Assembly (NCBI RefSeq): GCF_012912105.1 | Contig: NZ_QMEA01000014.1 | Coordinates: 1-64,000 of the forward strand | Direction of reading: 5' to 3' | Source of the DNA: Brasilonema sp. UFV-L1 | GTDB lineage: Bacteria; Cyanobacteriota; Cyanobacteriia; Cyanobacteriales; Nostocaceae | Length of the DNA stretch: 64,000 bases | Shown here: in pieces, positions 1 through 8,023 of the stretch | Numbering within the stretch: position 1 is the first letter of the stretch | Layout: each line of letters starts with the position of its first letter | Translations under genes and position numbers: made by a program | The notes under the pieces: generated by a model | Told to the model about the DNA's origin: nothing | Databases searched by the model: none | The model's input: only the letters and a program-made list of their open reading frames with translations

Positions 1-45
1 GGTTGGTACCCCCCCTTGCCCCCCCTTGCTAAGGGGGGGTTGGGG
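1..45. repeat. G/C-run interspersed repeat, in frame in the ATPase gene
   Basis: Runs of C and G (CCCCCCTTGC then AAGGGGGGG) form the short dispersed repeat family common in filamentous cyanobacteria. Read on the minus strand it keeps the frame open and encodes PLSKGGQGG. A second copy lies inside the kinase gene at about 32.2 kb. Confidence 0.7.
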
Positions 46-1044
46 GGGTTGCAAAATTTGCTGATAGATTCCCAGCATTCTTGCTGCTAGTTGCTCGTTG
101 CGTTCGATGCGATCTGCGCGCAGCGCAGCAGCGAAGCTATCGCGAATCGTTCTTAAATGCTCTGGCTCATCTTGGGATTCCCAACGGTTAATTATATACT
201 TTTTAACAATATTTTCTACCAAAACCTTTTCGACAAGGGGAAGATTTCTCTTCTCTTCATCAGTTTTAGCTTGACTGGATTGCACAATTAATTGACATAC
301 TTTTTGCGTCAGAAAAGGCTGTCCTCCCGTCCAATTCAATATCTCTTTGATAACCCTTTCTGGTTGTTGGACTATTTTTTCTAATCCCTTGATTAAAGAA
401 CCCGCCTCTGCAAACTTCAAACCTTCTAATTCAATAGCTTTACCGATATTAAAAGGAGTCCTCGTTTTATCTTGAATTAAATCACTGGGAGTGGCTACAC
501 CAAAAATAGCAAATGACAGACGCTGATATTCAGGGTTTATAGCTCTTTGGTTATAGCAAAATCGAATCAAAGCAAAAAAATCATCAACTGAAAAATCTAA
601 ACCGAGAATACTATCAACTTCATCAACAAAAATGACCAGTCTTTCTTTGGCAAATTGAACAAAGAGTAATTCCTCTAGAAAAGCCTTCAGTCTTGTGAGT
701 AAAGAAAAATCTTCTTGCTCGCGCCACCAAGCTTTTAGCTTGAGACTTTCTACAAGTTGAAAACCCAACCATAAATCGCCAACTATCCCCTTATACCACT
801 GCTGTACGGTGATATTTTCACTACCAATAACGCTCAAATCGACAGCAGCACATTTAAACCCTTCTTGTTGGAGACGGTGCTTAGTTCTCACTAAAAGTGA
901 AGATTTCCCCATTTGGCGGGAGTTGAAAATGTAACAAAAATCACCCTGTTTCAGAGCTTGATAAAGTTGTAAATCTGCTTGTCTTTCTACATAGGTAGGT
1001 GTATCAACGTTGAGACTCCCACCTACTTGGTATCTATAGGTCAT
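1..1044 (-). CDS. AAA-like ATPase domain protein, C-terminus beyond window
   Basis: The reading frame begins with ATG at 1044 and is still open at base 1, so at least 348 residues are present and the C-terminus is missing. The start (MTYRYQVGGSL, then YVERQAD) is the typical opening of cyanobacterial AAA-like signalling ATPases, often fused to WD40, TIR or CHAT domains. A P-loop-like NSRQMGKSS lies near residue 45 and a Walker B-like VIFVDEVD near residue 130. The last visible residues include PLSKGGQGG, encoded by an inserted G-rich repeat. What the missing part does cannot be seen; a role in signalling or conflict is inference from the family. Confidence 0.75.
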   Translation of the reverse strand, partial: MTYRYQVGGSLNVDTPTYVERQADLQLYQALKQGDFCYIFNSRQMGKSSLLVRTKHRLQQEGFKCAAVDLSVIGSENITVQQWYKGIVGDLWLGFQLVESLKLKAWWREQEDFSLLTRLKAFLEELLFVQFAKERLVIFVDEVDSILGLDFSVDDFFALIRFCYNQRAINPEYQRLSFAIFGVATPSDLIQDKTRTPFNIGKAIELEGLKFAEAGSLIKGLEKIVQQPERVIKEILNWTGGQPFLTQKVCQLIVQSSQAKTDEEKRNLPLVEKVLVENIVKKYIINRWESQDEPEHLRTIRDSFAAALRADRIERNEQLAARMLGIYQQILQPPQPPLSKGGQGGVPT

Positions 1045-1368
1045 TCTGGACTTAACTGGTGTTTAGATGAAAATATGAAAAAATCACCTAGTAGTGCTAA
1101 GTTAAGAAGGTTTAAATTTGAAAAATCAAAGATTTGATAAAAGTTAATACGCTTGCTGATCAGATAATTTGCAAGAATGATAACCGTTATAGAGAGGTTG
1201 CATGCAACCTCTCTACACGTATGAAATCTCCAAAAACAATCCTTAACTGAACTGTATTGTGATAAAAGTATTTTATAACACTTGAGTGGAGTAAAATAAT
1301 ATTTTTTACTTGATTGTATAGCAGAATTTCATCAACTATTTGATACCCTAACTAGATTTCCAGATAAT
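1045..1368. other. Intergenic, AT-rich, no gene seen
   Basis: No convincing reading frame is seen. A short inverted repeat (AGAGAGGTTGCATGCAACCTCTCT, given here as arms AGAGAGGTTGCA and TGCAACCTCTCT, around 1191-1214) could act as a terminator-like hairpin between the nucleotidyltransferase fragment and the ATPase gene. Confidence 0.5.
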
Positions 1369-1728
1369 CTACTGAAGTATTGCTTCTACTTGCGGCAAAG
1401 TTTCAGCAAACATTTCCTCTGCAAGTTGCTGTTTCTTTGCCAAATCAGCTAAATCCGTTACACAAAAAAGGGGTTCTACACGCGCTACAATCTCAGGTGG
1501 GAAATCTCGGTTAAAATACTTCATACTAAAATCATATCGGTAAGGTCGATATATCATTCCCAGAAGTTCAACTAAATGTCGCAGCGTATAGGATTGATAG
1601 TTGACAATAGCTTGCGCCAAATGTCCACGATTGATTTCTTTTTTGACGAATATTTGCAAAAAATCAAACATCGTTTTTAACTGCTCAAACCTTGCTTTCA
1701 TTTTTGAAAAATGCTCTTGGCGATTCAA
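1369..1728 (-). pseudogene. Nucleotidyltransferase, C-terminal fragment cut off by the IS
   Basis: This is the 3' part of a gene whose 5' part lies at 3454-3858. The open frame encodes NRQEHFSK followed by an all-helical domain of about 115 residues (RHLVELLGMIYRPYRYD), typical of the C-terminal helical region of stand-alone nucleotidyltransferases. Removing 1729-3453 and one copy of the 6-bp duplication ATTCAA joins THLN to RQEHFSK in frame and gives an uninterrupted 252-residue protein. On its own this piece has no catalytic domain and no evident ribosome site, so it is most likely silent. Confidence 0.85.
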
Positions 1729-1813
1729 CTGGAGTTTAGACTAAGCCATGTAAAATGACCCAGCAGGGCTGAGTTAAGAAAAGACGTAGTGAAATTATCG
1801 ATAATCTTGAGTA

Positions 1814-3191
1814 TTAAACAGCAACTGATGGTTCTTTAGGTGGTGGCGTTACTGTTTTTTTGACAATTGGGCATCGGTTTTTACGGTGACGCTTTTTTCC
1901 TGGTTCCCAACCAGGAGACTTTCCGCGAAGTTTGGGAGCACAGGTAGGAGTACCAATCGCCGCGAAAACTCCACCCATAGCTTGAGCAACTCTTCCAGGG
2001 GTCAATTTGTCAACAGACTTCTGCCAAGGTAGAGGATTGTCATGTACTATCGCACGAGCTAACCACAATTCCCAAGTCATTAGAGGCATCAAGTCACTCC
2101 ACCGCTCACATTGCTTGGGAGTACTTAACTTGGGTACAGTCCAATGTAAACGTTGCTTTAAAAAGCGATACCAATGATCAATTGTAAAGCGACGCAAGTA
2201 AAGACACCAAACTTCCTCTAGCGATGGTATTTCTTCTCCTACCCAAGCTAACCACAAAGGTTTGGATACTTTCGTGTTGCTTTGCTCGCCCTGACGTTCA
2301 ACCCTCATGAGTAACATTGGGCGTGTAGCAGCTTTACGAAAGTGTAAGTTTTTCCACAAGCTAACACGCACAAGTCCTAATTTTGAGTCATTTACTTCCA
2401 ATACAGATGTTGCTTGACTCCATGTTGTTGGTTCATTAAGTTTAAATTTATCACCATGCTTTTTGGGTCGCCCCTTCCCAGAATAAGCGTGACTGTTCAC
2501 CCCATAAACATAAATTTGAACGCAACCGAACTAGAATATCTGCTGGAATATTGGCAGTTTTTAACACAAAAGGCGCACAACCATATTCACTATCCCAAAC
2601 TGAAATCGGTCTAACAGGTAGATATTTACACACCTGTTTTAGTTGCCAAATTGCTTTTGAGATTGGACTTTCCCTACTTGTAATCCGTTCATGTCTTAAT
2701 GGTAATGCCCAACTTCCTGAAGTTTCTGGTATCCAGGCAATTGTGCTATATCCCTGACCAATAGTAATTGGTTTATTTCCTGCTATGGATGTGCCACTAT
2801 GTTCATAAGTTCTTTCCTGTAGTTTAACTGCATCTGGGCGTGACCAGTTAGTATGGTCGCCTGCCAATAGAGGTCGCTCCCCCGTTGCTATCTGTTTGAT
2901 ATATAACTGCATCAATTTCTGTCGCTGCGGTCTACTATCTTGCAGGGCTTCATAAATACTTGACCACTTGCGTCTAAATACTGGTGATAAAGATAAGTCT
3001 GCCAAGGAATAAACATTGCGGGTCAGCAATATGGCATCTGTTAATTCAAAAGTCGCGTCTTTGGCTCTACCTAAATATCTGTAAGCTACTTGACGAAACT
3101 CTTCAAGTCTGGCACGTTTCATATTGGCAGGTGAGTAAGTAATGGTAATTCTTTTCTCAGCTTCTGCCAAAAGGGGGCTGTGTTCAATCAC
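1814..3191 (-). pseudogene. DDE transposase, split by a one-base frameshift
   Basis: The 5' frame (3191-2451) encodes MIEHSPLLAEAEKR and carries the two aspartate regions LLAGDHTNW and ISVWDSEYG. The 3' frame (to 1814) encodes YSGKGRPKKHGDK and the C-terminal helix IDHWYRFLKQRL. The frames meet in a GGGG run at about 2500: dropping one G would give a continuous protein of roughly 450 residues. Reaching the second frame needs a +1 shift, unlike the -1 shifts usual in insertion sequences, so a mutation is more likely than programmed frameshifting. The third catalytic acidic residue may be the D of IDHW, where relatives have E; this is from memory. Confidence 0.8.
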
Positions 3192-3257
3192 ACTCCCTTT
3201 TTTTGGTCATTCCTCATTTAGTTTCCAGTCCAGTGATAATGATAATAGAATAATGGG

Positions 3258-3296
3258 GGTGGGAGAGAAACGAGCAACGCTCGTTTCTCTCCCACC
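3258..3296. terminator. Perfect 18-bp hairpin inside the IS, upstream of the transposase
   Basis: Arms GGTGGGAGAGAAACGAGC (3258-3275) and its exact complement (3279-3296) are separated by AAC and followed by TTTTT on the plus strand. It can terminate plus-strand transcripts. In transcripts entering from the host gene on the minus strand the same fold would lie in the transposase leader, as in other elements that block activation from outside. Confidence 0.75.
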
Positions 3297-3453
3297 TTTT
3301 TCATGATTCTCATTATTGTAATATTATCTTCACACATATCCACTACATAATTATCAAAAGTCGCAGATGCTTTGAGGCTGACTTGAGAATATTTTTAATC
3401 TGTAATTCTATTTGATTTGCCTTCTCTCATATCGCTTTTAGTCTAAACTCCAG

Positions 3454-3858
3454 ATTCAAATGTGTTGGAACAATAAGATTAGCCTTATCGAAAGCAATGA
3501 CTGCTTGTCCGTGTCGTTCCACATCTAAAAAATCGTTACGACTACTACGCTTCATAACAGCAAAGTCAATCGCCAAAAAAGGACTCACTCCCACAAGTTG
3601 ATAGAAGCATTGTGAGTGACCATGCCATGTAGGTTCAGGAACTCTATACTTAAAGTTAATTTCAGAAATTGTTTGCAATGCTGCTTCAACAATATCAAAA
3701 GTTTGTTGAACGTAATCATCTTCAACAATCACTTCAATATCGATGTCAGACCATTCATCTGTATACCCGTGTGCTGCAGAACCACCTTGCCAGAAAGCTA
3801 AAACAAAATCTTTTGGTTGTAATGCAGCGATAATGGTTTTTAAAAATTTTTCTCTCAT
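3454..3858 (-). pseudogene. Nucleotidyltransferase, N-terminal catalytic fragment
   Basis: This encodes the catalytic half of a minimal nucleotidyltransferase: GGSAAHGYTDEWSDID gives the G-S motif and the paired metal-binding aspartates, and AIDFAVM supplies a third. After residue 135 (THLN) the frame runs into the insertion sequence and ends after eight foreign residues at 3427. The start ATG overlaps the stop of the upstream XRE gene by one base (TAATG), so the two are translationally coupled. The residual product would keep the active-site domain but lose the helical C-terminal half. Substrate is unknown. Confidence 0.85.
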
Positions 3859-4265
3859 TATGCCTCAAAAAAAGCAGCTGGTGAAATGTGAAAAAACTCT
3901 GCCAGTTGACGAATGTGGTTCACGGTCAAATTGCGTTGACCACTTAAAACTTCAGATACTATAGATTCAGTTTTAAAGATAGGAATTAAATCTTTTTGCC
4001 GCAAACCTAGTTCAGCTATCAAGGCTTTGAGCAGTTCTATGCCATGAATATCAGGTATAGGTTTATGTTTTTCTTCGTACTCGTAAACGAGAGTACCTAA
4101 GACATTGAGATAGTCTTGTTCATCTGGTGTTAATTCACCTTTATCGATAAGTAAATCTATGACTTTCTGCGTAGCCGTCAATTCTTCTTCTGAAGTAATT
4201 GGACGAGGAGGAAAAGTTTTGAGTAACTCTATATAAGCGTTAGTGCTAGGTGTAGCAAAGGTCAT
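3858..4265 (-). CDS. XRE-family HigA-like antitoxin/regulator
   Basis: The preferred start is ATG at 4265 (MTFATPSTNAYIELLKTFPP), giving 135 residues; a longer frame upstream would begin inside a hairpin repeat. The N-terminal half (PRPITSEEELTATQKVIDLL) resembles the extension of HigA2-like antitoxins. The C-terminal half (GLRQKDLIPIFKTESIVSEVLSG) is a helix-turn-helix of the Cro/C1 type. It overlaps the nucleotidyltransferase gene by one base. By context it would repress or neutralise that partner; this is inference, since such antitoxins usually pair with HigB-type RNases, and none is present. Confidence 0.8.
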   Translation of the reverse strand: MTFATPSTNAYIELLKTFPPRPITSEEELTATQKVIDLLIDKGELTPDEQDYLNVLGTLVYEYEEKHKPIPDIHGIELLKALIAELGLRQKDLIPIFKTESIVSEVLSGQRNLTVNHIRQLAEFFHISPAAFFEA

Positions 4266-4300
4266 TTTTAGCAAATTGCGAAGATTGGTGCGAAAATATT

Positions 4301-4317
4301 GGTGGGCATCGCCCACC
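4301..4317. repeat. Short hairpin repeat GGTGGGC-ATC-GCCCACC
   Basis: A 7-bp perfect stem with a 3-base loop lies between the P450 stop and the XRE gene. A near copy with a mismatch occurs at about 36033. It belongs to a dispersed cyanobacterial repeat type and could end the P450 transcript, though no T-run follows. Confidence 0.55.
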
Positions 4318-4325
4318 CTGATTAC

Positions 4326-5705
4326 CTAAACAAGGACTGGAGTATTGACACGTTTTTCCAAAGGCATTGCAACCATCTGCATTCCTGCGGGTGTTGCTAC
4401 AGTCAAACCACGACGCACAGGACGGACGGGACGCCTATTAACCAGAGAGACTTGAAAGCGCGATAAAATTGTCGCCAATACGAGTTTCATTTCATACTGG
4501 GCAAATGCCAACCCAATACAACGACGATTTCCGCCACCAAAGGGCAAATACTCATAAGGAGAAAATTGTCTTTCCAAAAAACGTTCTGGTTTAAACTGCT
4601 TTGATTGTGGATAAGTTTCTTCTCTGTGGTGCGCTAAGTAGATATTGGGGATAATGATTGTTCCTTCTGGGAGTGTGTAACCTTGAATTTCGATTGGTAA
4701 TCGCACAACCCGAGGAAAAGCATTCATCGCAATCGGATATATCCGCAGAGTTTCTTGGCACAACGCATTTAAGTAAGGTAATTTGGCAACAGTACTTGGA
4801 TCTGGGTTGTCACCAAGCGTGTCCAGTTCCCTCAGCAACTTGTCGCGTACCTCTGGTAAATAGTCAATCCAGTAAAACGCCCAAGTCAATGCTGAAGCAG
4901 TCGTTTCATGTCCCGCTACCATCAGAGTCATCAATTCATCGCGTAACTCTTCATCAGTCATCGGTTGACCATCTTCATCACGTGCAGACATCATCAAACT
5001 GAGGATATCTTGCCGATTTTGAGGAGATTGGACGCGACGTTCCCGAATAAGCGCATAAATCATTTCATCAATTTGTTGTCGCAGGCGTAGCACTCGCCCC
5101 CAAGGACTCCACGCACCAAAATCTTTTTGTAGAAACCGGAAAAATAAGCCAGCAGACAACAGGGGAGAACCGATAGAGTCCAGCAGTGAACTCAACAATT
5201 GTCGAATTTTTTCCAAATGAGGCCCTTCATCTAAACCAAACACCACACGCAAAATGACACGCAAGGTAATTTCTTGCATCGACGCACGGATATTAAACGG
5301 CTTACCCTTCTTCCAGCCGTTACTCACTTGCTGCGTGATTTCGCGGATAATCTCACCGTAAGTCCGCATCCGATCGCCATGAAAAGGAGGGGTTAAGAGT
5401 TGACGTTGGCGTTGGTGGCGATCAGAGTCCAGTAGAATCAAAGAGTTAGAACCTAGCAAAAATTGTAAACCTCGGTTTCCACTTCCAGCATATAAGTGAC
5501 TGGAATCCGCATTAAAAATTTGTTGCAGTGCTTGAGGATGACTGAAGTAGATAATAGGAGAATCGTTACGACTCCAAATAGTGAAGTTATCACCGTAAAC
5601 TTTGGCAAAATCTTCCACATATTCCAACGGCTGAAAAATAAATTTCATCCGCCGCAGGAAACTCGACATTTTCGGTCCATCAGGCAGATTGTTAGTTGCT
5701 CTCAT
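4326..5705 (-). CDS. Cytochrome P450, CYP110-like
   Basis: The 459-residue protein is a complete soluble-type bacterial P450. It has the I-helix oxygen-activation motif AGHETTA, the K-helix ETLR, and the heme-binding loop FGGGNRRCIG with the ligand cysteine at residue 396. The N-terminus (NLPDGPKMSSFLRRMKFIFQP) and overall form match the CYP110 family of Nostoc-type cyanobacteria, which oxidise fatty acids, alkanes or terpenes; the substrate here cannot be read. It starts with ATG at 5705 and lies downstream of the transaldolase-like gene, 30 bases away on the same strand, so they may be co-transcribed. No redox partner is encoded nearby. Confidence 0.92.
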   Translation of the reverse strand: MRATNNLPDGPKMSSFLRRMKFIFQPLEYVEDFAKVYGDNFTIWSRNDSPIIYFSHPQALQQIFNADSSHLYAGSGNRGLQFLLGSNSLILLDSDRHQRQRQLLTPPFHGDRMRTYGEIIREITQQVSNGWKKGKPFNIRASMQEITLRVILRVVFGLDEGPHLEKIRQLLSSLLDSIGSPLLSAGLFFRFLQKDFGAWSPWGRVLRLRQQIDEMIYALIRERRVQSPQNRQDILSLMMSARDEDGQPMTDEELRDELMTLMVAGHETTASALTWAFYWIDYLPEVRDKLLRELDTLGDNPDPSTVAKLPYLNALCQETLRIYPIAMNAFPRVVRLPIEIQGYTLPEGTIIIPNIYLAHHREETYPQSKQFKPERFLERQFSPYEYLPFGGGNRRCIGLAFAQYEMKLVLATILSRFQVSLVNRRPVRPVRRGLTVATPAGMQMVAMPLEKRVNTPVLV

Positions 5706-5735
5706 AAATACTTGTAGCAGATGTGCTGATCGATT

Positions 5736-6380
5736 CTATTGTGACTCTTTTAAACCAATGCCGTTTTTGGCAAACTCTTCTACTGTTTTGTCTGAAAATT
5801 CATGAGTCGTCATAGCCTGTAACATTGACAAAGGTAAAGTCAGATGATGAGCACCAGCTTGTAGTGATGCTGCGGCTTCTTGTGGTGACTTAATACTAGC
5901 TGCTAAGATTTCAGTATTGCTGCCAGTTAGTACACTAGCCATATCTCGTACCAAGGCAATTCCATCGCCTAACAAACGGGTAGCACGATTGACATAGGCG
6001 ATCGCCATCTTAGCACCCGCCTCCCGTGCCACTGCAGCCTGTGCTGCACTGTAAATTGCTGTCACCGAACAAGTTATCTCTGGCGAGAGACTCGCCACGG
6101 CTGCAAACCCAACTGGTGTGGCTGGAATTTTCAAAATCGTTTGTTTGCCAATAATCTCAAAAGCTTTTCTTCCTTCCGCCAGCATTCCTTCAAAATCAGA
6201 TGACATGAGCTGATAAAATACAGGTCCTGAAGTCAACTGCGTCAATTTTTTCAGTGTAGTTTCCGGTGGATAATCGCTTTTTGCTAAAAGCGTTGGATTC
6301 GTCGTGATACCTTTTACCCAGCCCATTTGACTGGCAATTTCAGCTTCAGATACAATTGCTGAATCCAGATAGATTGCCAT
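5736..6380 (-). CDS. Transaldolase-like / fructose-6-phosphate aldolase family protein
   Basis: The 214-residue length and sequence fit the short transaldolase (FSA/TalC) family, class I aldolases that move or cleave three-carbon units of sugar phosphates. MAIYLDSA opens the barrel, GITTNPTLLAK follows, and TILKIPAT holds the Schiff-base lysine at residue 84. It is far shorter than the classical pentose-phosphate transaldolase (about 330-390 residues). Whether it acts as transaldolase or fructose-6-phosphate aldolase cannot be decided. It diverges from the DUF433 remnant, with about 165 bases between starts. Confidence 0.88.
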   Translation of the reverse strand: MAIYLDSAIVSEAEIASQMGWVKGITTNPTLLAKSDYPPETTLKKLTQLTSGPVFYQLMSSDFEGMLAEGRKAFEIIGKQTILKIPATPVGFAAVASLSPEITCSVTAIYSAAQAAVAREAGAKMAIAYVNRATRLLGDGIALVRDMASVLTGSNTEILAASIKSPQEAAASLQAGAHHLTLPLSMLQAMTTHEFSDKTVEEFAKNGIGLKESQ

Positions 6381-6544
6381 AATTGTCTCGCTTTTTGAGG
6401 TGTCTCAACAACACAGGTATGATCTCACATTCTGCACCTTGAATGGTAACAGTTTTCCTAAAGGCAATTAGGGTTGCGGCATAACAACAACCCTGAAGCA
6501 GACAGACGTTTGCTACAATCAGAGTAGAAATTTTAGTATCGCTT

Positions 6545-6883
6545 ATGGCACTGTCAATTAAGCCTGAGCCTGCGCCATTAAAAACTAACGTTGATGGTGT
6601 CGTTCGGGTGGGCAAAACTCGCGTAACACTGGATACGGTCGTTGCTGTTTTCAAACAAGGAGCAACAGCAGAAGAAATTGTTTAGCGTTATCCATCGCTG
6701 AAGCTGGCTGATGTATACGCCACAATTGCCTTTTACCTTAATCATCAGCAAGAAGTTGAGATATACCTAAAGCAGCGACAGCAGCAAACGCAAGAAGTTC
6801 GCAGGATGAACCAGCAAAGGTTTGACCCGCAAGGGTTACGTGACAGATTGCTTGCTCGTAAGGCTGAGCAGGAAGCATGCTGA
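6545..6883 (+). pseudogene. DUF433 antitoxin-like gene with an internal amber stop
   Basis: From ATG at 6545 the frame encodes a DUF433-type start (VDGVVRVGKTRVTLDTVV, then ATAEEIV) and then TAG at 6683-6685. The same frame continues without other stops to TGA at 6881 as RYPSLKLADVYATIAFYL and a charged helical tail, 112 codons in all. Relatives usually have Q before RYPSL, so a CAG-to-TAG change explains the stop. DUF433 proteins act as the antitoxin partner of PIN-like DUF5615 proteins, and such a gene follows with an ATGCTGA overlap. The break removes the C-terminal half unless the stop is suppressed. Confidence 0.85.
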
Positions 6884-7183
6884 AGCTGCTTGCCGACGAA
6901 AACTTCGACAATACTATCGTGAGAGGCTTAGTGCGACGTAACCTGAATATTGATATTGTGCGAGTCCAAGATGTTGGTTTATCGGGTGAGGATGAGCCAA
7001 TTATACTGGCATGGGCAGCTCAAGAAAACCGAGTGTTGCTCACCCATGATGTCGCTACGATTACACGCTATGCTTATGAACGAGTTACACAGGGACTGCC
7101 AATGCCAGGAGGATATTTTCATCATCGTGGAATGTAGTCTGGACGGAAAATTGGAAGGACAGGTTCAGTATCTTCCTCTATGA
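6877..7183 (+). pseudogene. DUF5615 PIN-like toxin gene, internal deletion and frameshift
   Basis: The first frame (MLKLLADENFDNTIVRGL, ending GLPMPGG then a stop at 7137) holds the acidic LADENFD and LTHDVAT motifs of DUF5615 PIN-like nucleases. The normal ending, EDIFIIVECSLDGKLEGQVQYLPL in two parts (EDIFIIVECS and LDGKLEGQVQYLPL), is found in another frame and stops at 7183. The junction at about 7110 lacks some 15 residues usually found between PMPG and the final strand. Deletion plus frameshift therefore broke the gene. The catalytic acids survive, so a truncated product could still fold in part. Confidence 0.82.
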
Positions 7184-7210
7184 TTTGAATGCGTGAATTG
7201 TTCACCTTTC

Positions 7211-7330
7211 TCACCGTCTCAGAAGAATCTCCCAAGTTCCTTCACCAGCCACACCATCAGCATCCAAACCATAGCGCTTTTGTAAAGTTATGACTGTAGC
7301 TTCGGTTTCGGTAAAAGTATTCTTCCTATT
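7211..7330 (-). pseudogene. Fragment of a peptidoglycan-binding domain
   Basis: On the minus strand the frame reads TFTETEATVITLQKRYG, then LDADGVAGEGTWEILLRR and a stop at 7211. This is the C-terminal half of a PG_binding_1 repeat. No start codon or upstream domain remains: just upstream lies the ParA gene on the other strand. It is a relic of a cell-wall protein gene, probably lost when this segment was rearranged. Confidence 0.7.
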
Positions 7331-7368
7331 CGCCGATTCCCGATTTCCCTTTCAGGAGTTATATTCTT

Positions 7369-8022
7369 TTGAAAGAGTGTCGCAAGCAAACAGTGCCGAA
7401 AATCATCGCTATCCTCAATGGTAAGGGAGGCGTTGGTAAAACAACGACCGCAGTCAACCTGGCTGCAACCTTTGCACAAGAAAAAAAAGTTCTTTTAATC
7501 GATGCAGATATTCAAGGTTCTGCCAGTTGGTGGTTTGGGCGGAGTGAAAATAGCATGGGATTTGATTTATCACAATCAACTGACCCCAAACTTTTAAGTT
7601 ATTTACGAGGAATAACAGGTTACGATTTAGTAGTAGTAGATACGCCTCCGGCGCTGCGCTCTGAAGCATTGGCGGCAGTTGTTGCTGTAGCAGATTATCT
7701 AGTTTTGCCTACACCATGCGCACCAATGGATTTGACTGTCCTTATTGAGACAGTTCAACAAGTCGTCATTCCCGTTGGGAAGCCCCATCGGATACTGCTG
7801 ACTAAAGTGGATTCGCGGAGTTTAGGGGAAGCGCTAGAAGCTCAAAACACTCTTATGCAGATGAAAATTCCTGCTTGTAAAACTTTTATCCGTGCCTACA
7901 AAGCACATGAACGAGCTGCGCTTGAGGGTGTGCCAATTACTCAATGGCGAGGAAAGAATGCACAGGAGGCGCAGTCAGACTATCGTCAAGTAGCTGAAGA
8001 ACTAAAGCGTGATTGGAGATAA
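7369..8022 (+). CDS. mcdA: ParA-type ATPase, candidate McdA (carboxysome positioning)
   Basis: A ParA/MinD-family ATPase of 217 residues. The deviant Walker A KGGVGKTTT (signature lysine K19, catalytic K24) follows the first strand, then LLIDADIQGSASWW (Walker A') and LVVVDTPP (Walker B). ParA dimers bind DNA nonspecifically and move cargo through a partner that triggers ATP hydrolysis. The TTG start at 7369 is preceded by AGGAG ten bases upstream; a GTG at 7393 has no such site. The next gene starts two bases after the stop and encodes an acidic coiled-coil protein with a tryptophan four residues from its end, as expected for McdB. The McdA name therefore rests on context; a generic orphan ParA is the alternative. 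Confidence 0.65.
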   Translation: MKECRKQTVPKIIAILNGKGGVGKTTTAVNLAATFAQEKKVLLIDADIQGSASWWFGRSENSMGFDLSQSTDPKLLSYLRGITGYDLVVVDTPPALRSEALAAVVAVADYLVLPTPCAPMDLTVLIETVQQVVIPVGKPHRILLTKVDSRSLGEALEAQNTLMQMKIPACKTFIRAYKAHERAALEGVPITQWRGKNAQEAQSDYRQVAEELKRDWR

Positions 8023-8023
8023 T

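Larger units (their letters stand above)
1729..3453 (-). mobile_element. Insertion sequence, 1725 bp, with 16-bp perfect terminal inverted repeats
   Basis: The left end reads CTGGAGTTTAGACTAA at 1729-1744 and its exact reverse complement ends at 3453. The element is flanked by a 6-bp direct duplication, ATTCAA, at 1723-1728 and 3454-3459 (7 bp if a shared G is counted). It carries one transposase gene in two frames on the minus strand and sits inside a nucleotidyltransferase gene. The perfect ends and intact duplication point to a recent insertion. The transposase looks like a DDE enzyme of the IS4/IS701-related group; exact family assignment needs a database comparison. Confidence 0.9.

Noticed and set aside
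6346-6654. 102-codon minus-strand frame over the start of the DUF433 gene
   Set aside because: Antisense to the recognisable DUF433 sequence and overlapping the transaldolase-like start.
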